Source: Streptomyces sp. NWU339
GTDB lineage: Bacteria > Actinomycetota > Actinomycetes > Streptomycetales > Streptomycetaceae
Direction of reading: 5' to 3'
Length of the DNA stretch: 64,000 nucleotides
NCBI RefSeq assembly: GCF_003143855.1
Contig: NZ_QFRK01000027.1
Coordinates: 26,269 to 90,268 of the forward strand
The notes beneath the pieces are model-generated. The model had not been told where the DNA came from. It saw nothing but the letters and a program-made list of their open reading frames with translations, and ran no database searches. A program made the translations under genes and the position numbers. Positions 9,915 to 18,460 of the stretch are shown in pieces (within the stretch, counting starts at the first letter, position 1; every line of letters begins with the position of its first letter).

Positions 9915-10637
9915 GTGCTGTTGCGTCTGCCCACGTCCCTGTCCGAAGCACAGAACTGCATGGCCGAGGGAGCGGTGCCCATCGGCGGAGCCACCCTCGT
10001 GTGGGCACTCTGGCAGCGGGACGGCTTCCCCGAGCAGGCGATGTCCCTGCGCAGCCTCCCGGAGGCCAATGTGCTCGAGCGCGAGGCCCTGGGCGCGGCC
10101 GTTCTGCTGCACCGGATCGACGACCGGGTGCCGGAGGTCCTGCGCGGCGCGGCCGCCACCGTGGGCACCGGCGCCGTGCGCCGGACGGCCACGGTCGGCG
10201 GCAACATCGTGGGAAGCACCCTGCGCTGCCTGCTGCCGGCAGCGCTCGTCCTGGACGCGCGCGCCACCGTGCTGGACCGGGACGGGACCTACGAGACCGA
10301 TCTGGGCGAGGTGGTGGCCAAGCGTCACCTCCTGCTCAGCCTGCGCTGGCGCGACCCCGTGACGAGCGGGTACCACAAGGCGCCCGGCGAGGTGGGCGGA
10401 CCGCCGCCGCTCGTCGTCGCCACCGCCGTGCACGCCGAGGAGGACGGACAGCGCCGTGTCCGCGTCGCCGTCCGTGACGGCTACGAGGTGAACGGCGGGA
10501 GCACGCGGTGCGCGGCCGACACGGACGAGGTGCTGGACGCCCTGGACCGCACGGATCTGGGTTCGCTCCCCCCGGCAGCCCGGGACGTGATGCGCCGGGA
10601 GGTGTCCGGGGTCCTCGGCCGGGCCACCGACGGCTGA
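9915..10637 (+). CDS. Stand-alone FAD-binding protein, molybdopterin-dehydrogenase medium-subunit family
   Basis: This 240-aa protein resembles the FAD-binding medium subunit of xanthine/CO dehydrogenases. The RRTATVGGNIVGS stretch at about residues 89-101 matches the FAD-pyrophosphate loop (TVGGNI), and an N-terminal GGAT loop at about 24-27 matches the other FAD contact. The GTG at 9915 follows an AG-rich ribosome-binding site (GAGGAAAG near 9895). No molybdopterin or [2Fe-2S] partner subunit is encoded nearby, so it is unlikely to be part of a classical molybdoenzyme. It is divergent from the lipopeptide-type PKS/NRPS gene and may belong to that cluster, possibly as an acyl or aminoacyl oxidase or dehydrogenase. 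That last step is inference from position. Confidence 0.75.
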   Translation: MLLRLPTSLSEAQNCMAEGAVPIGGATLVWALWQRDGFPEQAMSLRSLPEANVLEREALGAAVLLHRIDDRVPEVLRGAAATVGTGAVRRTATVGGNIVGSTLRCLLPAALVLDARATVLDRDGTYETDLGEVVAKRHLLLSLRWRDPVTSGYHKAPGEVGGPPPLVVATAVHAEEDGQRRVRVAVRDGYEVNGGSTRCAADTDEVLDALDRTDLGSLPPAARDVMRREVSGVLGRATDG

Positions 10638-10690
10638 CGGCACCGACGGCTCACCGCTCCAGCCGGCCGTGGGGGTGCGCCGGGCCCACG

Positions 10691-12169
10691 TCAGTCGACG
10701 GGCCAGGTGTGCACCGGGGCGTTGAGGTGCATGTAGTCGATGTACACCTGCGTCATTCGCCGCAGGGCCTCATGGCGGCCGCAGTGGGCCGAGGCGTCGA
10801 TGTGGTGGAACATCTCCTTCTGCCACACCGCCCCGTTGCGCCCGGTGACGCACCGCTGCTCGATGATGCCGAGCAGCGGCTCCCGCCAGACCTCGTCCAT
10901 GCCGGAGAGCTCCAGCCCGCGGTGTGCCAGCGGCAACAGCCGCCGCAGCACGAGCTCGGGCACCGGCACCTCGCCCATCCCGGGCCAGTACAGCCGTGCC
11001 TCGATGCCGTGCCGTGCCGCCGTGTGCAGGTTCTCCTCGGCGGCCGAGAACGACATCCGCGACCACACGGGCCGCTCCTCCTCCACCAGGGCACGGGTGA
11101 GCCCGTAGTAGAAGGCGCCGTTGGCCAGCGTGTCGGCCACGGTGGGGCCGGCCGGCAGCACCCGGTTCTCCACCCGGACATGCGGCTTGTCGTGCGCGAT
11201 GGCGTAGACCGGACGGTTCCAGCGGTAGATGGTGCCGTTGTGCAGGGTCAGCTCGCCCAGTTCGGGAATGTCGCCGCGGTCCAGCGTCTCGGCGGGATCC
11301 TGCTCGTCACACAGGGGGAGCAGCGCCGGGAAGTACCGCAGGTTCTCCTCGAAGAGGTCGAAGACACTGTTGATCCACCGCTCCCCGAACCAGACCCGGG
11401 GACGCACTCCCTGCACCTTGATCTCCTGCGGGCGGGTGTCGGTGGCCTGCTCGAACAGCGGGATCCGGGTCTCGTGCCACAGTTCCTTGCCGAACAGGAA
11501 CGGTGAGTTGGCCGCCAGCGCGATCTGCACCCCCGCGATCGCCTGCGCCGCGTTCCAGTAGTCGGCGAACTGCTCCGGGTACACCTGGAGATGGAACTGG
11601 GTGCTGGTGCACGCGGCCTCGGGGGTGATCGTGTCCGCGTAGGTCCGCAGCCGGTCGATGCCGTCCACCTCGATGTGCAGGTCCTCGCCCCGGGCCGCGA
11701 AGATCTGGTCGTTGAGCAGCCGGTAGCGCGGGTTCTCCGACAGCGCCGACTCACCCACGTCCTCCTGCCGCAGCGTCGGCAGAATACCGGTCATGATCAG
11801 ATGGGTGCCGACCGACTTCGCGCGTCGCTCCGCGTGGTTCAGCGCGGCGCGGATCTCGGACTCCCAGGAGTCCGGGCCGCCCGCCGTCAGCTGTCGGGGC
11901 GGCACGTTGATCTCCAGATTGAACCGGCCCAGCTCCGTGGACCAGGCGGGGTCCGCGATCACTTCGAGCGCGTCGAGGTTGCGCATCACCGGCTCCGCCC
12001 GGTCGTCGACCAGGTTCAGCTCGATCTCCAACCCCACCTGGGGCCGCTCGGATTCGAACCGTGCCTCGCGCAGCATCTGTGCGAACGTGTCGAGGCACTC
12101 CTGCATCTTGATCCGGTACCGGCGGCGGTCCTCACGGGTGAACACCAACGCCGGGACGTCGCGTCCCAT
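10691..12169 (-). CDS. Glutamate-cysteine ligase (GCS2) family protein
   Basis: This 492-aa cytoplasmic protein belongs to the GCS2-like carboxylate-amine ligase superfamily, which joins an amino acid to the gamma-carboxylate of glutamate using ATP. The signature is the N-terminal VGLEIELNLVD segment followed by LGRFNLEINVPP, then a central STQFHLQVYP and a late RVENRVLPAGP. The frame is open upstream to 12391, but the ATG at 12169 has a good GGGAGG site eight bases ahead and the upstream extension is low-complexity, so 12169 was chosen. The gene stands alone. It does not look like EgtA of ergothioneine synthesis, and actinomycetes normally use mycothiol rather than glutathione, so its true substrates are open. 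Confidence 0.8.
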   Translation of the reverse strand: MGRDVPALVFTREDRRRYRIKMQECLDTFAQMLREARFESERPQVGLEIELNLVDDRAEPVMRNLDALEVIADPAWSTELGRFNLEINVPPRQLTAGGPDSWESEIRAALNHAERRAKSVGTHLIMTGILPTLRQEDVGESALSENPRYRLLNDQIFAARGEDLHIEVDGIDRLRTYADTITPEAACTSTQFHLQVYPEQFADYWNAAQAIAGVQIALAANSPFLFGKELWHETRIPLFEQATDTRPQEIKVQGVRPRVWFGERWINSVFDLFEENLRYFPALLPLCDEQDPAETLDRGDIPELGELTLHNGTIYRWNRPVYAIAHDKPHVRVENRVLPAGPTVADTLANGAFYYGLTRALVEEERPVWSRMSFSAAEENLHTAARHGIEARLYWPGMGEVPVPELVLRRLLPLAHRGLELSGMDEVWREPLLGIIEQRCVTGRNGAVWQKEMFHHIDASAHCGRHEALRRMTQVYIDYMHLNAPVHTWPVD

Positions 12170-12482
12170 CGCTTTGCCTCCCGGCCCCCCGTCCTCGGAC
12201 ACCTCTCCACCCCAGCCTCGCACCACCGGGCGACTCCGACCAGACGGGACCCACCAGGACACCCGGGCCACCAGGTACCCGGGTGGGGTACCTGGCGGGC
12301 AGGGAAACGCTCCTTGGGCGACGGACTCCTGAAGCCCCGGCGCCCTCGCCCCTCCACCACCCGTCGGCGGCCCCCGGAACCGCCGCGGCACCCCATCGGC
12401 GTACCTCGGTTGCGAACCGCCGCGCGGACCGGGCTAGCGTGCATCGTGAAGACGCCGTGGCAGCGCGTCCGGCGATTCTCAC
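12170..12482. other. Intergenic region holding the GCS2 leader and a candidate tRNA promoter
   Basis: No convincing ORF is present. On the plus strand TTGCGA (12410-12415) and TAGCGT (12435-12440), 19 bases apart, are a weak candidate promoter for the tRNA-like gene that follows. The remainder is the divergent leader of the GCS2 gene. Confidence 0.35.
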
Positions 12483-12552
12483 GCGTTGGTGGTCCAAGGC
12501 AAGACGCCCTGCTCCCCGTGGGGAGATGCAGGTGCAAGGCCTGCCCAACGCT
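12483..12552 (+). tRNA. tRNA-Gly(CCC)-like gene with non-canonical T-loop
   Basis: The segment folds as a cloverleaf. A perfect 7-bp acceptor stem joins 12483-12489 (GCGTTGG) to 12545-12551 (CCAACGC). The D arm has a 3-bp stem (GTC/GAC) and a GG-containing loop. The anticodon arm pairs 12507-12511 with 12519-12523 (two G-U pairs) around the loop CTCCCCG, giving anticodon CCC after the invariant U33. The T arm has a perfect 5-bp stem (GCAGG/CCTGC) but its loop is TGCAAGG, with G in place of the conserved pseudouridine 55. Known bacterial glycine identity elements are present: G1-C72, C2-G71, G3-C70, C35, C36 and U73. Position 37 is C, which is unusual. CCA is not encoded. A hairpin followed by a T-tract lies just downstream. 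It may be a specialised or decaying glycine tRNA. Confidence 0.6.
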
Positions 12553-12562
12553 CCCCCCGAGT

Positions 12563-12580
12563 GCCGCTCAGCGGCGTTTC
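12563..12580 (+). terminator. Terminator after the tRNA-like gene
   Basis: A 5-bp GCCGC/GCGGC stem with a 3-base loop (12563-12575) is followed by GTTTC. It begins 11 bases after the tRNA-like gene and overlaps the stop codon of the opposing MFS pseudogene. Confidence 0.5.
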
Positions 12581-13740
12581 CTCTCCGGAGAACGAACCGG
12601 GGAACGCGGCTTCTCAGGCTGCGGTTCCCCGGTGCCGTGCCCACCCGCACGGTCCATCTGACGCCATTCCGGCCTCAGACCGGCCAGATTCGTGGTGAGG
12701 AAGGGCACGGCCCCTCCACCGAGCAGCACCGGCACGAGCCCGGCCGGAGCCACCGCCGCCCCGGCGATCAGCCCGCCCAGTGGCATGCCGGCCCAGGCCA
12801 GTGACGTGGTGAGCGCTTTGACCCTGCCCGGCATCCGGCGGGGGATCCGTTCGAAGAGCACGGCTCCCAGCACCGGGTCGACGAAGCCGACGCCGAAACC
12901 GCTGAGAGCGAACACGGCCAGTACCGCCCCCATCGGCGCGTCGTGGGCGAGGACCAGGAATCTCGGTGCCCCGGCGAGCGGGAACCCGGTGAAGAACACC
13001 AGCCGACGCCGCAGCCGGTGCGCGTACGCCGCGGCGATTCCCCGGACGCTCCCCAACAGGCCGATCGCGCCGGGCCCGTTCCCGGACTCGTCGGTCCGGA
13101 CCGGCACGAGCACCGAGTTGAACGCGGTGTCCAGCAGGTTGGTGACGGCGGCCGTGAAAGCGATCGTCAGCAGCAACAGGTCACCGCGGAAGAACGTGAG
13201 GCCCGCCGCGAACCGTCGCCAGTAGCCTGCTTCCGGCGAACCCGGCCGGCGAGGGCGGTGCGGTGGCGGCGCGCCCCGCGCCGCGAGGCAGCGACAGCGC
13301 GATGATCACCGATCCGAGGGCGAAGCAGCCAACGTTGGCGGTCAGCGCTGTCAGGGGACCGAGCAGCGCCACCAGGGCGCCGCCGGATGCCAGGCCGATC
13401 GTGGAGGTAAGCCGTTCGGCCACCCCGGACAGACCGGTGGCCCGTTCCATCGGTACCCGGCCGCGCTCGGCCGCCTCCGGTACCACGACCCCCTTGGCCA
13501 GGTCGCCGGGGCCCCGGGCCGCGCCGCTCAGTGCGACCAGGGCCAGCAGGAGGGGAAGGAGAGCAGGTCCAGGGCGTGGAGGAGGGGAACCGCGGCGGCC
13601 GCGCTCGCCGGATCGACGGTCCAGGAAACGGCCCGCGGGCCGATCCGGTCCACCAAGGAGCCGGTGAGCGTCTTGACCGCCACGTAGGGGGCCATCTCGA
13701 AGAAGACGACCAGCCCGGTCCGGGGGGCGCTGCCCGCCGT
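12568..13740 (-). pseudogene. Decayed MFS transporter
   Basis: The remains of a major facilitator superfamily permease are spread over two frames. The N-terminal piece (PRTGLVVFFEMAPYVAV, then a SLVDRIG loop) reads in one frame to about 13555. The middle (LLLALVALSGAARGPGDLAK to IIALSLPRG) reads in another frame to about 13220. The C-terminal part returns to the first frame and stops at 12568. So two compensating one-base shifts are needed. The first transmembrane segment and start codon are missing, and a membrane segment near residue 50 of the last piece (LLGSVRGIAAAYAHRL) looks shortened. Truncation, internal loss and frameshifts together argue for a real pseudogene, although the shifts alone could be assembly errors. 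Confidence 0.8.
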
Positions 13741-13858
13741 CGCCGCGCACGGTGCCCTCTGTTCCGGAGATGCCGGTGAGTGGCCCGGCTCACATGGCGT
13801 AGCGGGCGTGGCACCGACACCATGGTCTTCGTCACCCGGCAGGCTGAAGGGATCAAGA

Positions 13859-16800
13859 ATGTTCCGCAAGGTGCTGGTAGCCAACCGTGGTGAGATCGCG
13901 ATTCGGGCGTTTCGCGCGGGCTACGAACTGGGCGCCCGAACCGTCGCGGTCTTTCCGCACGAGGACCGCAACTCGCTGCACCGGCTCAAGGCGGACGAGG
14001 CGTACGAGATCGGGCAGCCGGGGCATCCGGTGCGCGCCTACCTCTCCGTCGAGGAGATCATCGGCGCGGCGCGCCGGGCGGGAGCCGATGCCGTCTACCC
14101 GGGGTACGGATTCCTGTCCGAGAATCCCGAGCTGGCCCTCGCCTGCGAGGACGCGGGCATCACGTTCGTCGGACCGGACGCCCGGATCCTGGAACTCACC
14201 GGGAACAAGGCCCGCGCGGTGGCCGCGGCCCGTGAGGCGGACGTGCCGGTGCTCGGGTCCTCGGCGCCCTCCACCGACGTGGAGGAACTCGTCCGTGCCG
14301 CCGACGACATCGGCTTCCCCGTGTTCGTCAAGGCGGTCGCCGGTGGCGGCGGGCGCGGAATGCGCCGCGTGGAGGGTCCCACCCAGCTGCGGGAGGCCGT
14401 CGAGGCCGCCTCGCGGGAGGCCGAGTCCGCGTTCGGCGACCCCACGGTCTTCCTGGAGAAGGCCGTCGTGGAGCCCCGCCACATCGAGGTGCAGATCCTC
14501 GCCGACGGCGAGGGCAACGTCATTCACCTGTTCGAGCGCGACTGCTCGCTGCAGCGCCGCCACCAGAAGGTGATCGAACTCGCGCCCGCGCCGAACCTCG
14601 ACCCGGAGCTGCGGGACCGGATCTGTGCCGACGCCGTGCGCTTCGCCCGCCGGATCGGCTACCGCAACGCCGGGACCGTGGAATTCCTCGTCGACCGCGA
14701 CGGGAACCACGTCTTCATCGAGATGAACCCGCGCATCCAGGTCGAACACACCGTGACCGAAGAGGTCACCGACGTCGACCTCGTGCAGGCGCAACTGCGC
14801 ATCGCCGCCGGTGAGACGCTGGCCGACCTCGGTCTCGCCCAGGAGAACATCACCCTGCGGGGCGCCGCGCTGCAGTGCCGCATCACCACCGAGGACCCGG
14901 CCAACGGCTTCCGCCCCGACACCGGACGGATCAGCGCCTACCGCTCACCCGGCGGCTCCGGCATCCGCCTGGACGGCGGCACCACCCACGCCGGTACGGA
15001 GATCAGCGCCCACTTCGACTCGATGCTGGTGAAACTGACCTGCCGGGGCCGGGACTTCACCACCGCGGCCAACCGGGCCCGGCGCGCCGTGGCCGAGTTC
15101 CGCATCCGCGGCGTCGCCACGAACATCCCCTTCCTGCAGGCCGTGCTGGACGATCCGGAGTTCCAAGCTGGACAGGTCACCACGTCGTTCATCGAGCAGC
15201 GTCCGCACCTGCTCACCTCACGCCACTCCGCCGACCGCGGCACGAAGCTGCTGACCTACCTCGCCGACGTCACGGTGAACAAGCCGCACGGCGAACGGCC
15301 CGAACTGATCGACCCGATGACCAAGCTGCCCCGGCTGTCCGCCGGAGAGCCGCCGGCCGGGTCCCGGCAGCGGCTCACCGAACTCGGCCCCGAGGGCTTC
15401 GCCCGCTGGCTGCGCGCGTCACCGACCGTCGGCGTCACCGACACCACCTTCCGCGACGCCCACCAGTCGCTGCTCGCCACCCGGGTCCGCACCAAGGACC
15501 TGCTCGCCGTCGCCCCGGTGGTGGCGCGCACCCTGCCCGAACTGCTCTCCCTGGAGTGCTGGGGCGGTGCCACCTATGACGTCGCCCTGCGCTTCCTCGC
15601 CGAGGACCCGTGGGAGCGCCTGGCCGCCCTGCGGGAAGCCGTACCGAACATCTGCCTGCAGATGCTGCTGCGCGGCCGCAACACCGTGGGCTACACGCCG
15701 TACCCGACCGAGGTGACCGACGCCTTCGTCCAGGAGGCGGCGGCCACCGGCATCGACGTCTTCCGCATCTTCGACGCGCTGAACGACGTCGCCCAGATGC
15801 GGCCCGCCATCGACGCGGTACGCGAGACCGGGACGGCCGTCGCGGAGGTCGCCCTGTGCTACACCGCCGACCTGTCCGACCCGTCCGAGCGGCTCTACAC
15901 CCTGGACTACTACCTGCGCCTGGCCGAGCAGATCGTCGACGCGGGCGCGCACGTCCTGGCCGTCAAGGACATGGCCGGCCTGCTCCGGGCACCTGCCGCG
16001 GCGACCCTGGTGTCGGCCCTGCGCCGGGAGTTCGACCTGCCGGTCCACCTGCACACCCACGACACCTCCGGCGGTCAGCTCGCCACCTACCTCGCCGCGA
16101 TCCAGGCCGGAGCGGACGCGGTCGACGGGGCGGTGGCGTCCATGGCCGGCACCACCTCGCAGCCGTCCCTGTCGGCGATCGTCGCGGCGACCGACCACTC
16201 GGAGCGGCCCACCGGCCTCGACCTCCAGGCCGTCGGCGACCTGGAGCCGTACTGGGAGAGCGTCCGCAAGGTCTACGCCCCCTTCGAGGCGGGCCTGGCC
16301 TCACCCACCGGCCGGGTCTACCACCACGAGATCCCCGGCGGGCAGCTCTCCAACCTGCGCACCCAGGCCATCGCCCTGGGGCTGGGCGACCGCTTCGAGG
16401 ACATCGAGGCGATGTACGCCGCCGCCGACCGGATACTCGGCCGCCTGGTGAAGGTCACCCCCTCGTCGAAGGTGGTCGGTGACCTGGCACTGCACCTGGT
16501 GGGCGCCGGGGTCTCCCCGCGGGACTTCGAACAGGATCCGGACCGGTTCGACATCCCCGACTCCGTCATCGGCTTCCTGCGCGGCGAACTGGGCACCCCG
16601 CCCGGCGGCTGGCCGGAGCCCTTCCGTACCAAGGCACTGCGGGGCCGCGCCGACGCCAAGCCCGTGCGGGAACTGACCGCCGACGACCGTGCCGGACTGG
16701 CGAAGGACCGTCGGGCCACGCTCAACCGGCTGCTGTTCTCCGGTCCGGCCCGCGAGTTCGAGACCCACCGCCAGACCTTCGGCGACACCAGCGTCCTGGA

Positions 16801-17233
16801 CAGCAAGGACTTCTTCTACGGGCTGCGCCCCGGCAAGGAGTACACCGTCGACCTCGACCCCGGGGTGCGGCTGCTCATCGAGCTCCAGGCCGTGGGCGCC
16901 GCCGACGAGCGTGGCATGCGCACGGTGATGTCCACCCTGAACGGTCAACTGCGGCCGATCCAGGTTCGCGACCGGGCGGCGGCCTCCGACGTCCCGGTCA
17001 CCGAGAAGGCCGACCGGACCGATCCCGGCCATGTCGCGGCGCCGTTCGCCGGAGTGGTGACCCTCGCGGTCGCCGAGGGCGACGAGGTGGACGCGGGGGC
17101 CACGGTGGCCACCATCGAGGCGATGAAGATGGAAGCCGCGATCACCGCCCCGAAGTCCGGCACGGTGAGCCGGCTGGCCATCAACCGCATCCAACAGGTG
17201 GAAGGCGGCGACCTCCTCGTGGAACTCGCCTGA
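13859..17233 (+). CDS. pyc: Pyruvate carboxylase
   Basis: This 1,124-aa biotin enzyme carboxylates pyruvate to oxaloacetate, the anaplerotic feed of the TCA cycle. Domains in order: biotin carboxylase, residues 1 to about 450 (start MFRKVLVANRGEIAIRAFRA, glycine-rich AGGGGRGM ATP loop near 160-170, EMNPRIQVEHTVTEE); carboxyltransferase from about 526 (TDTTFRDAHQSLLATR) to about 800 with the CWGGATYD segment; the PYC-specific linker; and a C-terminal biotinyl domain with EAMKMEA, Lys1090. The length equals that usual for bacterial single-chain pyruvate carboxylases. The frame is open upstream to 13808, but the conserved N-terminus starts at the ATG at 13859. It is transcribed alone and ends in a hairpin region shared with a convergent gene. 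Confidence 0.97.
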   Translation: MFRKVLVANRGEIAIRAFRAGYELGARTVAVFPHEDRNSLHRLKADEAYEIGQPGHPVRAYLSVEEIIGAARRAGADAVYPGYGFLSENPELALACEDAGITFVGPDARILELTGNKARAVAAAREADVPVLGSSAPSTDVEELVRAADDIGFPVFVKAVAGGGGRGMRRVEGPTQLREAVEAASREAESAFGDPTVFLEKAVVEPRHIEVQILADGEGNVIHLFERDCSLQRRHQKVIELAPAPNLDPELRDRICADAVRFARRIGYRNAGTVEFLVDRDGNHVFIEMNPRIQVEHTVTEEVTDVDLVQAQLRIAAGETLADLGLAQENITLRGAALQCRITTEDPANGFRPDTGRISAYRSPGGSGIRLDGGTTHAGTEISAHFDSMLVKLTCRGRDFTTAANRARRAVAEFRIRGVATNIPFLQAVLDDPEFQAGQVTTSFIEQRPHLLTSRHSADRGTKLLTYLADVTVNKPHGERPELIDPMTKLPRLSAGEPPAGSRQRLTELGPEGFARWLRASPTVGVTDTTFRDAHQSLLATRVRTKDLLAVAPVVARTLPELLSLECWGGATYDVALRFLAEDPWERLAALREAVPNICLQMLLRGRNTVGYTPYPTEVTDAFVQEAAATGIDVFRIFDALNDVAQMRPAIDAVRETGTAVAEVALCYTADLSDPSERLYTLDYYLRLAEQIVDAGAHVLAVKDMAGLLRAPAAATLVSALRREFDLPVHLHTHDTSGGQLATYLAAIQAGADAVDGAVASMAGTTSQPSLSAIVAATDHSERPTGLDLQAVGDLEPYWESVRKVYAPFEAGLASPTGRVYHHEIPGGQLSNLRTQAIALGLGDRFEDIEAMYAAADRILGRLVKVTPSSKVVGDLALHLVGAGVSPRDFEQDPDRFDIPDSVIGFLRGELGTPPGGWPEPFRTKALRGRADAKPVRELTADDRAGLAKDRRATLNRLLFSGPAREFETHRQTFGDTSVLDSKDFFYGLRPGKEYTVDLDPGVRLLIELQAVGAADERGMRTVMSTLNGQLRPIQVRDRAAASDVPVTEKADRTDPGHVAAPFAGVVTLAVAEGDEVDAGATVATIEAMKMEAAITAPKSGTVSRLAINRIQQVEGGDLLVELA

Positions 17234-17252
17234 CCCGACCGCAGACAGTGGA

Positions 17253-17339
17253 GGCCCTCCTGCGTGTACTGGGCCGCGGCGAGCACGAGCCGCCCCCGCG
17301 CTGGACGCCGACCTGGTCCAGCCGCACACCAGGAGGGCC
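17253..17339. terminator. Nested inverted repeats between convergent genes
   Basis: A 10-base perfect inverted repeat (17253-17262 with 17330-17339, GGCCCTCCTG) encloses a second hairpin with 7-bp arms (17300-17306 with 17316-17322). It fills most of the gap between pyc and the convergent questin-oxidase-like gene and is a plausible bidirectional terminator. Confidence 0.45.
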
Positions 17340-17356
17340 GGTCGGGCACCCGGAAC

Positions 17357-18373
17357 TCACCCAAGGCCCGGAGGCTCGCTCAGGTCGACGGCGCGCAGGG
17401 CCGCCGCCAGAGCCGGTTCGTCGCCGACGTCGAGGGCGGTGTCGGCCAGTTTGATGACGTGTTCGTCGCCGTGCGCCAGCGCCCGTTCGAAGACCTCGTC
17501 GGGGGTGAGAGGCCCCGGCGGGGCGTACGCGACGGGGGAGCGCGGCGCGTACATCGCGGTCACCGCCGCGGACACCGTCCAGGCGGCCCGCAGACTCGGT
17601 ACCCACAGGGCACGCGGCAGGGCGGGCATGCTGCGCAGTACGGCGTTGGGGGCCGTGGCCGCGTGGACCAGCATGGTCTCCTCGCCGTGGCCGTGGGTGG
17701 CGTAGCGGTGGGTGGCGGCCCGCACCAGTTCGCCGAGTCGGCGGCGGGCTTCGTCCGGGTCCGTGACCGTGGCCGCCCACACCGGCAGGCCCGTGACCCG
17801 GGGGAGCCGGTCGGCGAAGCCGCCGTCCTGTGCGGCGAGCGGCCTCACCGCGTCCAGGGCGGCGGCCGCGCTGCCGGAGCCGGGCAGCGGTGCCGGGGCC
17901 GCGATGGGGCGGTGGCGGGCGGCCCAGTAGCCGAGGCCGTGCCCGAGTTCGGCCAGACGCGGCTCGGTGGCCTCGCCGGCCAGGAGCGTCCGCACGGCGT
18001 GTCCCACCCGGATGACCGGATGGGTGGAACCGCCGTACAGGCCGGGCAGGAGCCGGGGCCACCACTCGGTGAGCACCTCACGCCAGGGGCGTTCGGCCAG
18101 CTCACGGCCGAAGCAGTCGATCCAGTCGGCGGTGCGGCGGGGGTCGCCGAGCGCCGAGGGCCAGTTGACGGCCGTGACCGGCTCGCTCCCGGCCGGGAAG
18201 TCCTCGAGCTTGCGCGCGTACAGGTCGAGCCACCGGTGGACCGCACCGGCCCGCCCGTGCGTGGTCAGGGCTTCCACGGCCATCGGCGCGTGATTGGTGA
18301 GCCGGCCGAGCCGCTCCGGTCCGAAGGTGTGCAGCCGCTGGAGAGCTTCGTCGAGTGTGCCTGTCGTGTCCAT
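17357..18373 (-). CDS. Questin oxidase-like (DUF4243) protein
   Basis: This 338-aa protein resembles the questin oxidase-like family (DUF4243), whose fungal members carry out Baeyer-Villiger-type cleavage in anthraquinone and aflatoxin pathways. Visible marks are the early NHAPMAVEAL motif (about residues 27-36), HPVIRVGHAVRTL near 116-128, the repeated His-rich segments ATHRYATHGHGE and LVHAATAPNAV, and a C-terminal GDEHVIKLADTAL. It has no signal peptide or membrane segment. The ATG at 18373 lies 87 bases after the AhpD-like gene on the same strand, so the two may be co-transcribed. Bacterial members are mostly uncharacterised, and no polyketide genes adjoin it. Confidence 0.7.
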   Translation of the reverse strand: MDTTGTLDEALQRLHTFGPERLGRLTNHAPMAVEALTTHGRAGAVHRWLDLYARKLEDFPAGSEPVTAVNWPSALGDPRRTADWIDCFGRELAERPWREVLTEWWPRLLPGLYGGSTHPVIRVGHAVRTLLAGEATEPRLAELGHGLGYWAARHRPIAAPAPLPGSGSAAAALDAVRPLAAQDGGFADRLPRVTGLPVWAATVTDPDEARRRLGELVRAATHRYATHGHGEETMLVHAATAPNAVLRSMPALPRALWVPSLRAAWTVSAAVTAMYAPRSPVAYAPPGPLTPDEVFERALAHGDEHVIKLADTALDVGDEPALAAALRAVDLSEPPGLG

Positions 18374-18460
18374 GGACGGGACGTTAGGCGCGGCGCCGCG
18401 GCGGGGTAACGGGCCGCAGACCTAGGACCGATGAGACCGGCCCCGACCGGCCCCGACTGA

